Assembly: GCA_023376005.1 (NCBI GenBank)
Contig: CM042148.1
Span: 76,579,676 to 76,643,675 of the forward strand
Length of the DNA stretch: 64,000 nucleotides
Reading direction: 5' to 3'
Source of the DNA: Doryteuthis pealeii
Lineage: Eukaryota; Mollusca; Cephalopoda; Myopsida; Loliginidae
Under the pieces are notes generated by a model. The model saw only the letters and a list, made by a program, of their open reading frames with translations. It was not told the origin of the DNA and ran no database searches. Shown here in pieces: positions 9,600 through 20,340 of the stretch (its first letter is position 1; every line of letters starts with the position of its first letter). Made by a program: the position numbers and the translations under genes.

Positions 9600-9935
9600 C
9601 GTTATACACAGGGATGCTGTGTGCTGTCTTGAACAATTCCTGGAAGCAGCACAACACAAAGAGCAACTACACGGATACTTACCTCCTATCACACAAATAT
9701 ACAAGATGAACAAGACATGGTGGACACGACTGGAGAAGCAAGGACGAACGCAAAAATAACATTCTCCTTTGGACACCTACAGATGTACATACTAGTGTTG
9801 GACGATTAGCAAAAACTAACTTACACCAGCAATTTACGGACACTGGACGCCGTGCTGAGGACTTGCCAGGAGTGTTAACCAATAGGGATGAGTAGCGTGA
9901 GGGAGTCATGAGACTAGCCGTCAGCACGACCATGA
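9600..9935 (+). pseudogene. Non-LTR retrotransposon RT C-terminus, degenerate
   Basis: Plus-strand translation in shifting frames gives MLCAVLNNSWKQHNTK, TRHGG, DWRSKDE, LLWTPTDV, SVGRLAKT and GRRAEDLPG: the far C-terminal region of the same LINE as 29306-29710. It ends in ATGATGATGA, the family's 3' tail. Stops and shifts make it a relic. Confidence 0.75.
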
Positions 9936-9954
9936 TGATGAAATATACAAATAT

Positions 9955-10130
9955 ATATAAGTTATGGTAGCGAAGATAAGTCAACGACCCTTGGTAATTG
10001 ACTGTTTCTCGTTATGCGATTTCAAATCAAGTTTTGTACTTATCCCAGCGCCGTTAATTTCAAGTCTTCACTATCCTAACTTAGAATACATGAACTATCA
10101 ATGATATTGAGCACGATTTATTTATGAATA
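9955..10130. repeat. Repeat J relic (tracer of a hammerhead family)
   Basis: Shares CAATGATATTGAGCAC, GGTAATTGACTG and GTTTCTCG with 31213-31310, 31617-31722, 32000-32140, 42296-42480 and 58395-58530. Minus strand has UCG/CGA stem II and GAAA but a decayed core. A (TA)n array follows. Confidence 0.5.
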
Positions 10131-10135
10131 TAGCA

Positions 10136-10140
<5 letters not shown>

Positions 10141-10187
<47 letters not shown>
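10141..10187. repeat. (TA)n microsatellite
   Basis: Pure (TA)n array. Confidence 0.95.
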
Positions 10188-10189
<2 letters not shown>

Positions 10190-10532
10190 GTGTGTCAAGA
10201 AGTATCCACATTTTTGTACTTTTTAACACACATTGTATTCTGAAAAATAATAATTTTCCATTCAGTCATTCTTTTTAGAATACATGGTATGTCAAAAAAG
10301 CACCAAGTTTCAAGCTGTATTTACCATGATAGAAATGAAGAATGAATGGAACGTTATTTTTTCAGAATACAAGGTGTGTCAAAAAGTACAAAAAATCTCG
10401 ATACTTTTTTGACACATCTTGTATTTATATATATGATATAATATATATATATATAATATATATATATATATATTATATATATATATATATACAAGATGTG
10501 TCAAAAAAGTATCGAGATTTTTTTGTACTTTA
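10188..10532. mobile_element. Tc1/mariner-like foldback debris
   Basis: The end motif ACAAGGTGTGTCAAAAAGTA (and variants) occurs several times in both orientations: about 10188, 10285, 10370 and inverted at 10400-10430 and 10490-10530 around a (TA)n core. This looks like nested or rearranged copies of one MITE. Confidence 0.6.
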
Positions 10533-10538
10533 TATATA

Positions 10539-11176
10539 CTAGCAAATATATGCACCCTCCGGGTGCAAGTATTTGAATTTTAATGTAATGAAATATGTTA
10601 AATTTGAAATACTTTTGAAACTAAATAAAAATCCAAATAAAATGATTTGAAACAGAGGGGGTATAATCGAAGAATAGAACAACTTTGAAACTAAGTCTTC
10701 CATCATTTTCCATCACTCCCTCCTTTTATTGCTGAATTTTCCTAATTTAACTATTTAGTTAAATTAGGAAGTAAAGAATAAAATTACTGTTATTTCTTTA
10801 TATTAAAGGATTTCTTTTAAGATTTATCCCCGAGTTTTTTGCTCATATTCATTAAGAAAAAAACAAACAATTAGAAATCAATAATACCAAGCGCATATTT
10901 AATAAAATTAAACTTTTAATATCAATATGCAAATTAGCTTTCCTGTTCACACTGTAACCCGCTATTTTGTTGCATATATAAATACAATTGCATGTTATTA
11001 GAATGTAGATAAAGTCAAAAGTATTAATAAGGTATAACAATTTTATCAATAACTGAGGTTTAAATAAAAATAAATTCATGGTGAATGTGACGTCAATAAC
11101 TAAGGGAATTGTGACTTGAGTAGAGATTTAGTTTCGGCTTCAGACAGACAAACACACAATCTCCATTATAATAAGA
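10539..11176 (-). mobile_element. Helitron-1, non-autonomous, complete
   Basis: 638 bp; intact 3' hairpin GCACCC-GGA-GGGTGC, spacer, CTAG on the minus strand and 5' TCTTATTATAATGG at the other end. Inserted between A and T beside (TA)n. Confidence 0.9.
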
Positions 11177-11604
11177 TATATATATATATATATATATAAT
11201 ACAAAAATAAGTTAAGTAAATGAAACGGAAACTAAACATATATATAACTCATTTAATATTTCATTATACAAAAGATATTCTTGATAAAAGTAACTCCTCT
11301 TATTACCCCACCCCCCACACACATTCTTCAATGTTGGGTCGCCAACTTTCACTTTAACATTAGAAATGTATCTGAAAACAATATTTAGAATTTAAATTAT
11401 AGAAACACTTGAGGTCTTGATAATAAGTGTTGACATTTATAGACAGTCACTGCATTCCAACATTTTTAATTGCATCAATATATCTGATATAGTGGAAATT
11501 TGATGCATAAGCTTTTGCTTGTTAATGTTATGGAAGTTTCTTTTTAAAAAGCAATTGTAGCTACGTAACAATTCCAATCCTGTCTCCGTTGCATTTTTCC
11601 TTTG
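11177..11604. other. AT-rich sequence, nothing recognised
   Basis: No gene or internal repeat seen. Confidence 0.55.
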
Positions 11605-11618
11605 CATCTAATAAGAAA

Positions 11619-12030
11619 CCCCCTCCGATCAATCGGCTGGTCACGTCAAGCCTAGCACCTATATGATTTTCCCAACCCTATTGCCCTTATGGCAAGCCCC
11701 AACCCCTTTTTATCACATGGATGCTAGAAGGCGGTGGCTGCGGGTCTACATGTCCTGGGAATGACGTTAAACTCTATCTGATGGTGAGGTTCCAGTTTTG
11801 GAGGTTTGGGGAATGTGGAGCACCCCTTCATCACCATTGCTCCCTGGTCCACTCTGACCCGGAGTGGTAGTACCTGTTAGGGTCCCATCTATGGGTTAAA
11901 TAGAAAAATGTATTTATAAACAAAATTGTATTATCCATTAAGAATTGATTTATTTCAAAACTTTCTCGGCATTAAATGACCCACTGAGGTTGATATGCCG
12001 TAAAACAAACCAAACCAAACCAAACCAAAC
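11619..12030 (+). mobile_element. Family D retroposon, 5'-truncated, with target duplication
   Basis: Starts inside the family at CCCCTCCGATCAATCGG and ends in an AAACAAACCAAACC tail. A 14-bp direct repeat CATCTAATAAGAAA (11605-11618, 12031-12044) flanks it. A common 3' end, variable 5' ends, A-rich tail and long target duplication show LINE-style target-primed reverse transcription. No reading frame is recognised in the family. Confidence 0.9.
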
Positions 12031-12044
12031 CATCTAATAAGAAA

Positions 12045-12590
12045 AGAAAATCTCAGTTAATATGATATGCCATTAAATAAACAAAACAAAAACTAAAACC
12101 GGATCTTCAATTCACTTTTCAATAGTGTTATAGGTGACACACCCTATAAGACCAATGGAATGCGCCAACAGATTACTATAAATAAACAGGGATAATTGTG
12201 GCTTAGGAGCTAGCCAATGCGAGTGCAAATAACTCTGTTCGTCGGACGTAATTTCCACATCTCTCTATTGTATTGTCTACTTTCTGTTAATATATTTTTC
12301 TACTTTTCGTTACCCGTTGTTTTGTTCTTATTTGACCCCTTAAAACCTCACAACAAATAGTAATTTTAAACTAATAAGAAAAGAAAATCTCAGTTTATAT
12401 AAAAAAAAAGATGCAAAAAATGATCAAATTAGTGAAAGATTATTTTTTCTTTTTTCTTTTTTTTTTTTTTAGTTACTGATTTAACAGAAATCTAAAATGT
12501 ACGATACGCCAACTCTTCATATTTGACGTTAAGTCCACAATCATTGGACAGGAAAGACAATTCTTTTTCTTTAGGGGGCGGGCTCCCCGT
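12045..12590. other. AT-rich sequence, nothing recognised
   Basis: Contains a T-rich run at 12445-12470. No gene seen. Confidence 0.55.
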
Positions 12591-12800
12591 GTCATAGTGG
12601 TTACCGTGCTGGACTGTGACATCTTAGAAAGCGAATTCAAACTCTTGTCCTCGATATTACGTTCACTTTCGGACTAATATCATTTTAAAATGTATGAACT
12701 TCCTATCCACAAAGCTATGGGTTAAATAGTACCACTACTGTTCTACTACAAGGGTAACTTTGGCATTAGATAAACCACGAAGCTTGATATGTTATTAAAC
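12591..12800 (+). repeat. SINE-C (tRNA-derived)
   Basis: tRNA-like head with an A-box-like segment (CATAGTGGTTACCGTGC) and a decayed B box (GCGAATTCAAACTC), then ACGTTCACTTTCGGACTAAT and the family tail ending GATATGTTATTAAAC. Sister copies: 34680-34893, 25915-26148, 15909-16060 and 19568-19690. Confidence 0.75.
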
Positions 12801-12899
12801 AAAGAAATTAAACTAATACTGCCGTAATATTTTAGTGAAATCAAGAGATCGCGGTGGACACATGTCGTGATGAAGTCCTCACGGGTAGGACAGATGTGC

Positions 12900-13022
12900 A
12901 AAGGGTTGATTTCATAACTGGGTTCGCAAGTATCGGACATCCAACGAACTCGCTATTCAGTAGTAATGGACCTGCGAGACTAGCTTGCTAACCATTGAAA
13001 CCACGATGGGACACTCTCGCCT
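12900..13022 (-). repeat. SINE-E (tRNA-like) fragment
   Basis: Minus strand begins with a tRNA-like head (TCGTGGTTTCAATGGTTAGC) followed by GAATAGCGAGTTCG. The same head occurs in 51125-51430. Confidence 0.6.
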
Positions 13023-13266
13023 GCTGACTTGTATAGTAAAAGCATATGTGATTGGGTATTGATTATAGCTTTCACTTAGATTAGTCTATTGATCCCCTCT
13101 TCACCGTGACGTACACTAATTTCCGAAAACGAAGGTAGGTATGAAGTGACAACAGCATAGATATATAGATTTGATATAATGAATATGTAAATACCTTGGT
13201 TCCCCCTCACTATAATCTGATTGGACAGTGTCATGTATGAATAGTCGACACTGTGTTGGTCCTATA

Positions 13267-13889
13267 CCTAATGCCTACAACCCGTCTTTCGGGACGGGGG
13301 TCCAGTGAGCTTCGGCCACTGGACCGGTGAGATGGTAAATTAATAGCGTCGATCCCAGAGGGCCATCCCTCCAGGCAATACCAGCCCCCTTGACTTAAAG
13401 AGGCAGGGCTGGGTTTATTGCCCAGCGCCTGAGGCGCCCCCCTTGAGAGGGAATGCCGACGGGATCGACGCAATTTTTCTACCGGCCACCCATGAGTCTC
13501 GGCTTGTGGGTGGTCCCACATAAATAGGGCCTTCGTGCCTGACTCGGTACGAGTGGGGTACTGGGTAAATAGAAACAAAATAAACCTAATGCCTCCAACC
13601 CGTCTTTCGGGACGGGGGTCCAGTGAGCTTCGGCCACTGGACCGGTGAGATGGTAAATTATTAGCGTCGATCCCAGAGGACCATCCCTCCAGGCAATACC
13701 TACCCCTTGACTTAAAGGGGCAGGGCTGGGTTTATTGCCCAGCGCCTGAGGCGCCCCCTTGAGAGGGAATGCCGACGGGATCGACGCAATTTTTCTACCG
13801 GCCACCCATGAGTCTCGGCTTGTGGGTGGTCCCACATAAATAGGGCCTTCGTGCCTGACTCGGTACGCGTGGGGTACTGGGAAAATAAA
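13267..13889. repeat. Two tandem units of a GC-richer ~310-bp repeat F
   Basis: Units 13267-13584 (318 bp) and 13585-13889 (305 bp) are nearly identical, and a third starts CCTAATGCCTACAA at 13890 before stopping. GC content is clearly above the surroundings, with self-complementary stretches such as CCCGTC/GACGGG and CCAGTG/CACTGG. A reversed, diverged single copy is at 24830-25050. Open frames on the minus strand only reflect the repeat. Confidence 0.88.
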
Positions 13890-13904
13890 CCTAATGCCTA
13901 CAAG

Positions 13905-14479
13905 CTAAACTTACTCGCTAGACAACACCACGACTGCTCGGCAGACGGATTGCTATTCGACGTACCAATTACTACTGCGATAATATACCAAATACCAACT
14001 TCAGAATATATCCCTTAACCCGGATATATCAAGATTCTATTTTGAATTCCAGCGTCAATTAAATGTCTACATTTCTTTACCGAGAATAGTTAAACTCAGC
14101 TTCAGAAATGTATCAACTTTAAGTTAAAAGAAAATATTTACAAATAAAATTGCATATAAAAGCAACTGCGTAAAAAACTTGCCACGTGTCCTTTACATTT
14201 TTGCCAACTTTAAGTCGCTCACAGCGTTTTATTCTTCAACCACTACGATCCTATCGTAAACCGCTGACAGCGGCTCTCACACATGTGACTTGTCTACACT
14301 GAAAAATCACTACGTGAACACCCCCTATCATTATTTTTTGTTTTGTTCTGAAATGAATAGTGAACTCAGGGGTATCTCAATACAGTGTACGAAAAACTAG
14401 CAATTCAAGTGATGGTGATCTAGTCAGTTTTTTTTAAAATTCTTTTTAACTTGTACAGTTCCAACTGAAATTGATTTAT
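13905..14479. other. Unassigned sequence
   Basis: No gene, tRNA or repeat match recognised. Confidence 0.55.
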
Positions 14480-14491
14480 TTACTTATGGAT

Positions 14492-14747
14492 ATGGCCGGG
14501 TTAGCTCAGTCGGTAGAGCGTTCGGCTAGAAACCACAAGGTTCCTAGTTCGATACCGGTCCTCGCCAACTCAGCGTATGAGTAGCACAGGGATCTGTGCG
14601 GTAAAGTAAGGAGCTGACGGTAGGTGTGGCGCTCCACCTCAGATGCTAAAATAATCTCCTTGGTCTTGCGCAAGTGAAAAGGGGATAGACTCCCTCGCTG
14701 ATTGGCTGATACCGACGTTAGGCCGCCCCGACGACTTTACTTTTTAC
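14492..14747 (+). repeat. SINE-A, full length, with target duplication
   Basis: Best reference copy. Head GGCCGGGTTAGCTCAGTCGG (A box, perfect D-arm GCTC...GAGC) and B box AGTTCGATACC, then the family body and a TTTAC-type tail. Flanked by 12-bp repeats TTACTTATGGAT (14480-14491 and 14748-14759), so insertion was by retroposition. The tRNA acceptor and T stems no longer pair, so this is not a functional tRNA. Confidence 0.92.
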
Positions 14748-14817
14748 TTACTTATGGATCGACACTACTGTCTGGGATCAGTGCGCTTTGTCTAGAAACA
14801 AAGTGTCACTCAACGAC

Positions 14818-14905
14818 AATTCTCCTAAAGATTAACATTTTCCTTCTCCTAGACTGGTTGCCTAAACAAGCTTAAAAGGCCCAGTCTAACCTACTATTAA
14901 CCCAT
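14818..14905 (-). repeat. SINE-B fragment
   Basis: TCCTTCTCCTAGACTGGTTG followed by CCAGTCTAACCTACTATTAAC is the reverse of the central SINE-B body. Confidence 0.7.
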
Positions 14906-15075
14906 GTTTTGTCAGCTAAAGATTTCGTTAAACTTTACATTTCTCGATAAATCAAACACAGTTTTGTATGATAAAGTTGCAGAACCAAATGTGTACAATT
15001 ATGATACATTAAGAGTATTAAAACATTATAACCTTTTAAAAAACTTGTATATTTTCTGTTGGAAATTATATAATA

Positions 15076-15078
<3 letters not shown>

Positions 15079-15116
<38 letters not shown>

Positions 15117-15135
15117 ATATATATATATATATGAG
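15079..15135. repeat. (TA)n microsatellite
   Basis: (TA)n array at the left end of a ribozyme-bearing element. Confidence 0.95.
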
Positions 15136-15385
15136 AAGAAAATATTTAAAAAATATAACAAACACAGGATGTTATGATTGGGGGAAACAATTTTATGTGT
15201 CAATACTTAAGCATTTCGGTATATTGTACCATCTTCAGGACACCGTTAAGTAATGTTTATGTGAGGGACAAAATGAAAGATGTTAAGTGTAAAGTGAATG
15301 TGCGAATATGATGTTATTAACCGTTAATTTTTATATTTTTATTTACGAAAGCCAATATTGTCGGATTAATTTCCTCACCGTATTT

Positions 15386-15389
<4 letters not shown>
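15136..15389 (-). mobile_element. Hammerhead-bearing element between two (TA)n arrays
   Basis: About 250 bp without an open frame. One end carries the hammerhead at 15197-15243; the other end has ATTGTCGGATTAATTTCC, the terminal word shared with elements at 5220 and 27365. Likely a non-coding retroelement unit; class uncertain. Confidence 0.55.
15197..15243 (-). ncRNA. Hammerhead ribozyme candidate (type I)
   Basis: Minus strand: GUGUC, CUGAAGA, U, GGUA-CAAUA-UACC, GAAA, UGC-UUAA-GUA, U16.1, U17, GACAC. Stem I is a perfect 5 bp (GUGUC/GACAC), stem II 4 bp, stem III 3 bp with one G-U. All core positions agree with consensus apart from one extra U before stem II. One of the two best candidates in the window. 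Confidence 0.75.
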
Positions 15390-15390
<1 letters not shown>

Positions 15391-15436
<46 letters not shown>

Positions 15437-15470
15437 GTGTGTGTGTCTGTGTCTGTGTCTGTGTGTGTAA
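15391..15470. repeat. (TA)n then (TG)n microsatellite
   Basis: Compound array at the other end of the ribozyme-bearing element. Confidence 0.95.
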
Positions 15471-15535
15471 GATGTAATTGACTCTTTTGGATTAAAATTC
15501 TTTCTAGGTCACTTAAACCAACCGTATCTATATAT

Positions 15536-15575
15536 ATTTTGGAATTCAGTTTTTCTTTTCGGTCACTTAAACCAA

Positions 15576-15637
<62 letters not shown>

Positions 15638-15683
15638 CTGGGTAAAGTGATAGAAATAAAAAATTGAATTCCAAAGAGTTAAT
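15536..15683. mobile_element. Foldback element around (TA)n
   Basis: TTTGGAATTCAGTTTTTCTT and GTCACTTAAACC at the left return inverted at the right as GGGTAAAGTGATAGAAAT and TTGAATTCCAAA, on either side of a ~58-bp (TA)n core. Confidence 0.75.
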
Positions 15684-15908
15684 TACATTTCCTTATCCAA
15701 AATATCTAAATTAAGAGTTTCTAGAATTAATTATTTGTGAGTAAAATCGCATATAAAACAAATTGCATAACAACCAAAATATTGTAATGATATAATTGGG
15801 GGATTGTTAAAACACGCGGGATTGACCGTTTGCCAATGTTTTGTGCAGAAACCATCTTTGAGATTTGACTGGGTTTATATATTTAATGACATAGACATAT
15901 AAATATTA

Positions 15909-16060
15909 TGGGTTATTCAATGCCAAAGCCATCTCTGGAGAAAAACAGTAGTGGCACGATTTAACCCATAGCTGGAGGAATGAGGGGGTTCATGCCTTTT
16001 TGAAAGGTATTAGACCGAAAGTGAACGTAATAGTGCGACTGTAGTTTGAACTCACTCACT
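15909..16060 (-). repeat. SINE-C fragment
   Basis: Reverse SINE-C body: GGTTATTCAATGCCAAAGCC, TTTAACCCATAGCTGG, then CCGAAAGTGAACGTAATAG. The tRNA-like head is missing. Confidence 0.7.
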
Positions 16061-16091
16061 ACTTGGAATATGAGGATTCACACACACACAC

Positions 16092-16093
<2 letters not shown>

Positions 16094-16145
<52 letters not shown>
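16094..16145. repeat. (TA)n microsatellite
   Basis: (TA)n array immediately left of a ribozyme-like motif. Confidence 0.95.
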
Positions 16146-16146
<1 letters not shown>

Positions 16147-16168
16147 CATTTTCATATTATTGATCAAA

Positions 16169-16207
16169 GCCTGAAGAAGATACCAGAAGATCTGAAACAC
16201 GTGTTGC
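16169..16207 (+). ncRNA. Hammerhead ribozyme candidate
   Basis: Core CTGAAGA at 16171, stem II AGAT/ATCT with an eight-base loop, GAAA at 16194-16197, self-complementary stem III CACGTG, then U16.1 and U17. Stem I is only GC/GC before an internal loop. (TA)n arrays lie within 70 bp on both sides. Confidence 0.55.
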
Positions 16208-16270
16208 ATATGTAAGATAAAAATAATTTTTTTTCTTCTGAAAACATAATACATTTTGCGGACCTTCTTT

Positions 16271-16415
<145 letters not shown>

Positions 16416-16576
16416 ATAGGTTGATTGATCATTAAGACATTTAAACAATTTCTCTGAATTTTCGAGATGCGGCTTGATAATTTGTATTTTTCAAACCGTT
16501 GTCCTCATCTTTATTCTTATATACACAACGGTTCGGCCGATGTGCCCTCCACACTCTTTAAAAATAATACATAACT

Positions 16577-16770
16577 ATGAAGGTAAATATTCTAACGGAT
16601 ATGGCTAACAGAATGAGAAATTCCATGAAGGCTCCAGAGTTCGACAAGAAACACCTGAAGAAGGCCGGGGGTACACATCGGCCGAAACGCTGTTTATATA
16701 ATAATAAAGATGAGGGAAACAGTCCGAAAAATCTAAATAATACAAATTTAAAGAATGTAGTTCATATATA
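16577..16770 (+). repeat. Repeat I copy with open frame and hammerhead-like core
   Basis: An open frame of 64 codons contains APEFDKKHLKKAGG, resembling APDYDKKVPEF of the inverted copy at 48608-48805. The same DNA reads as CUGAAGA, stem II GGCCG/CGGCC and GAAACG at 16655-16689, but no stem III is evident. DNA-level conservation of the RNA-like core and no recognised protein family make me favour a non-coding repeat over a gene. Confidence 0.45.
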
Positions 16771-17738
16771 GTTTATATCGGCGGTTTTGGTGATCGAAAT
16801 AAATTTCGAATTTCAAAAGAGTAAATTAGTATCCTTTATTTCTTTATTTTAAAAACAAAACAAATCACTCACTCAAACGCAAACTTTTCTGGATTTTACA
16901 ACATCACAACACCTACATTATTGTTAAGGTCCAACTATGGTCGAATTTTTATCCGCATTTGCAGCATCTTTCATACCATCAAGTAAAACTTTAAAAAAAT
17001 GAATAAAGAAACCTTGTCTAATATTTGATATAAAATGCTCATAAGAGAACCTACTGCCTAAATGCACACGTTTAAAAAAAACTTGCATAATTGACACCAA
17101 GTCAACACTAACTGTCTCTGTTAATCACCCATTTTTGTTCTATAAACCATCCTTAAGACGTGATTAATAATTAGTATTGGATATGTTGTCAGCGCTGAGA
17201 AATCATGAAAAGCGAACAGACAAACAATTCTAACATTGAATGCATATTTTATAAAGTTATTATTGTTTTGAGAAAACATTCACAAAGTTACCTAGAGAAA
17301 TATATTTTCTTTTAATTTGGGTGACACTTAAGAGATTTATCGATTCAAACATTTTTGTTTTTTGTTCGGATTGGTAGTCATAACCTAGCAATAATGCCAC
17401 GCAACTATTATGCACCCACATCATGGAGAACTACCAATCATATGGAGTTGGAAAAAAAATCTTGTGGAAAGAGGTAATCATGCTGACTGAATACAGTGAA
17501 AAGTTAGAAAAAACTAGAATAAAACTACTGGTCTGTACAAGAAGAACTAAGATTTTGGTGGAATGAATAAAACAATTTATATAAAAGAAAGAAAAAAAGA
17601 GAGAAAAATGGAAATAATCTACTTCTATGGTCCCAGGCATTTTACAGAAACTATATTCAATCCATTGAATTCAGTAAATTTCAGATTTTTTAAAAAGTAA
17701 AAAGATAGCTGAATTCTTTTTACTAACTAATTTACTTA
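16771..17738. other. AT-rich sequence, nothing recognised
   Basis: About 970 bp without a recognised gene or repeat; short open frames only. Confidence 0.6.
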
Positions 17739-18366
17739 TCTTATTATAATGTAGAATGTGTGTTTTTCTGTCTGTAACCGAAACTATATTACTACTCAAG
17801 TCACAATTCCCTTAATTATTTACGTCAAATTCTCCATGATTTCATTCTTTTAAACCTTCAGTTATTAATAAAAATTGTATTACATTATTAATACTGTTGA
17901 CCATATATACGTACTAATAACATGCAATTGTATTTATATATACAACAAAATAGCGGTTTACAGTTTGAACGAGAAGGCTAATTTGCATATTGATATTTAA
18001 AATTTTATTTTAATGAATATGTGCTTGGTATTATTGATTTCTAATTGTTTGGTTTTATTTTAATGAATATAAGCAAAAATCTCTTCAATGAATCTTAAAT
18101 GAAATCCATTAACAAGATAAAATAACTGTCATTTTATTCTTTACTTCTTATTTTAACTAAATACTTAAATTAGAAAAAAGAACAATGAAAGACGAGAGTG
18201 ATGGAAGAGTAAGTTTCGGTTGTTCTATTTTTCGATTATACTCCCCCTGTTTCAAAACTTTTTACCTGCATTCTTATTTAGTTTCATTAGCCTTCCTAAT
18301 TTAATACGATATTTTATTACATTAAAACTTAAATACTTGCACCCGGAGGGTGCATATATTTGCTAG
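17739..18366 (+). mobile_element. Helitron-1, non-autonomous, complete
   Basis: 628 bp. 5' TCTTATTATAATG, 3' GCACCC-GGA-GGGTGC hairpin, ATATATTTG and CTAG, then T. This is the cleanest plus-strand copy. Confidence 0.92.
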
Positions 18367-18435
18367 TGATAATAAAAAAAATAAAGTGAAATGTGGTTGA
18401 CATCAACAAAAAACTAAATGACAATGTTCGTCATC

Positions 18436-18893
18436 ATAAAATTCATTGAGGGAGTTCAAAGGAGAGCTACTAAAGTAATGAATGATTTTAAAAGAATCTT
18501 TCGTATGAAGAAAGACTTAGGAACTTATCAAGTTTGGTTTATCGATGTACAAGAGGGATATGATTGAAGTATACGAATATACACATGGATTTTATTCAAC
18601 GAACTTTGATCTACTAAACATTGCTCAAAATATCAATACCAGGGGTCATAACTTAAAACTTTTAAAAATTTTGTAAAGCAAATGCAAGACAAAATTATTT
18701 TAGTAACAGAGTGGTGAATATATGGAATAAATTACCATCATCAATAGTGAATGCCCCACCTCTAAACTCCTTTAAGGCAATGTTAGATAATCTGTGGAAA
18801 GAGTGTAAATATTCATTGGAATTATGATGAATGTTTATAAGGAACAAACTGACAGGTCTCAGACCTAATATACTAACTGTAAAGATATTATCT
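18436..18893 (+). pseudogene. CR1/Jockey-like LINE, RT C-terminus, frameshifted
   Basis: Frame pieces read GVQRRATKVMNDFKRI, KRDMIEVYEYTHGFY, NTRGHNLKLLK and NIWNKLPSSIVNAPPLNSF: the familiar C-terminal tail of CR1/L2/Jockey-type reverse transcriptases. At least two frameshifts break it. The end (CAGGTCTCAGACCTAATATA) is shared with the second copy at 19025-19245. Confidence 0.85.
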
Positions 18894-18896
18894 ATC

Positions 18897-19010
18897 TCTA
18901 CATATATAAAGGGCAGTTGTGTGTGTATATGTATGTCCGTTAAACAATTAACGACAAAGTAAATATATATGCACATTAAATATCACCAGTGTTTGGGTTT
19001 TGAACAAAAA
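18897..19010 (+). mobile_element. Helitron-2 5'-end fragment
   Basis: Starts TCTACATATATAAAGGGCAG and runs through AACAATTAACGACAAAGTAA, as at 52016. The rest of the element is absent; the second LINE piece follows. Confidence 0.7.
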
Positions 19011-19024
19011 TAATTGAATATTTT

Positions 19025-19245
19025 TATGGCATATTGTGGTGAATACATGGAATAACTACCATCATCAATAGTGAATGCCCCATCTCTGAACTCCTTTAAG
19101 ACAAGGTCAGATAATCTGTGGAAAGAGTATAAATATTCTGTGGAATTAAGATGAATGTTTATAAGGAACAGCTGACAGGTCTCAGACGTAATATACTAGC
19201 TGAAAAAAGATATTATATCATTATTGTATTATTATATCATGTTTA
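19025..19245 (+). pseudogene. CR1/Jockey-like LINE 3' end, second copy
   Basis: Repeats the 18710-18890 segment (NIW..LPSSIVNAPSLNSFK), followed by the same 3' UTR. It is either an independent 5'-truncated insertion or part of a local duplication. Confidence 0.8.
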
Positions 19246-19279
19246 ATTAAATGTGAATAATTGTCCTAATATGTATCTA

Positions 19280-19520
19280 CCCAACTCCCAACTTTAATAG
19301 GTTTGAATTCAGAGTTTTCCTTCTCCTAAAGTGGTTGCCGTAACAAGGTTAAAAAGTCTAATCTTCTCTACTATTCCCTCAACGCTGAAGGAAAAATGGT
19401 TGGATGTATACATTTCCCAGGGGCATTAACGCTATGTGAAATACAACCAGCCTCATCCAAGATTTGAACTCAGGTCGCCGTGTCCATTGCATACGTCGAT
19501 AACCATTACATGAACAGCAC
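19280..19520 (-). repeat. SINE-B, reverse, partial
   Basis: GAATTCAGAGTTTTCCTTCT through ATTTGAACTCAGGTCGCCG to ATAACCATTACA: body plus decayed tRNA-like head in reverse. Confidence 0.8.
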
Positions 19521-19567
19521 TTTGTTTCTAGTAAGAAAATGGTACTTTCTTTTTCTTTTAGTGATTG

Positions 19568-19690
19568 GAAATTTTAACTCATCTTTCCCAAGGGTATTAG
19601 CCCGAAATTGAAAGTAATAGCGCGACTGGGGTTCGATCTCAGTTACTAAGATGTTGCAGTCCAGTGCGTTAGCCACTACACCATGGGGAC
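19568..19690 (-). repeat. SINE-C fragment
   Basis: TTAGCCCGAAATTGAAAGTA, GGGTTCGATCTCAG (B-box-like) and GTTAGCCACTACACCATGGGG (A-box-like) in reverse. Confidence 0.75.
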
Positions 19691-19706
19691 TCTCCTCATC
19701 TACTTA

Positions 19707-19913
19707 GGACTAAGTAAGTAAAGTCGACAGGGCGGCCTAAAGTCGGTATCAGCCAGTCAGCGATGGAGTCTATCCCCTTTTCAATAGTGCTAGACCAAGG
19801 AGATTGTTTTAGCATCTGAGGTGGAGCGCCTCACCTACCATCAGCACCTTACTTTACCGCACAGATCCCTGTGCTACTCATACGCTGAGTTGGCGGGGAC
19901 CGGTATCGAACTA
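19707..19913 (-). repeat. SINE-A, truncated in its tRNA-like head
   Basis: Reverse SINE-A reaching only to GGTATCGAACTAGG, where family D sequence begins abruptly. Confidence 0.85.
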
Positions 19914-20160
19914 GGATGGTGAGGTTCCAGTTCTGGAGGTTTGGGGAATGTGGAGCACCCCTTCATCACCACTGCTCCCTGGTCCACTCTGACCCGGAGT
20001 GGTAGTACCTCTTAGGGTCCCATCTATGGGTTAAATAGAAAAATGTATTTATAAACAAAATTGTATTATCCATTAAGAATTGATTTATTTCAAAACTTTC
20101 TCGGCATTAAATGACCCACTGAGGTTGATATGCCGTAAAACAAAACAAACCAAACCAAAC
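19914..20160 (+). mobile_element. Family D retroposon, 5'-truncated
   Basis: Starts ATGGTGAGGTTCCAG and ends in AAACAAACCAAACC. Inserted into, or joined to, the SINE-A head. Confidence 0.85.
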
Positions 20161-20340
20161 AATATCAAAGTCAATACAAAATAAGCGTTATGCACACTCT
20201 CCAGTCATTTTACCGTCGGGTTGAAAGGAAATATAAACTAATCTAGAAAACTATTGCTAGTTTAGTTTGTTCGATTCCCAGTGGGTGGTCCTATTCCATA
20301 CTTATATGAGAGTTTCAAAGCGTAGAGTTTCAGAGAGTAG

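Noticed and set aside
14492..14566. Functional tRNA gene in the SINE-A head
   Set aside because: D arm and boxes are good, but acceptor and T stems do not pair and the sequence continues into the SINE body with a retroposition target duplication.
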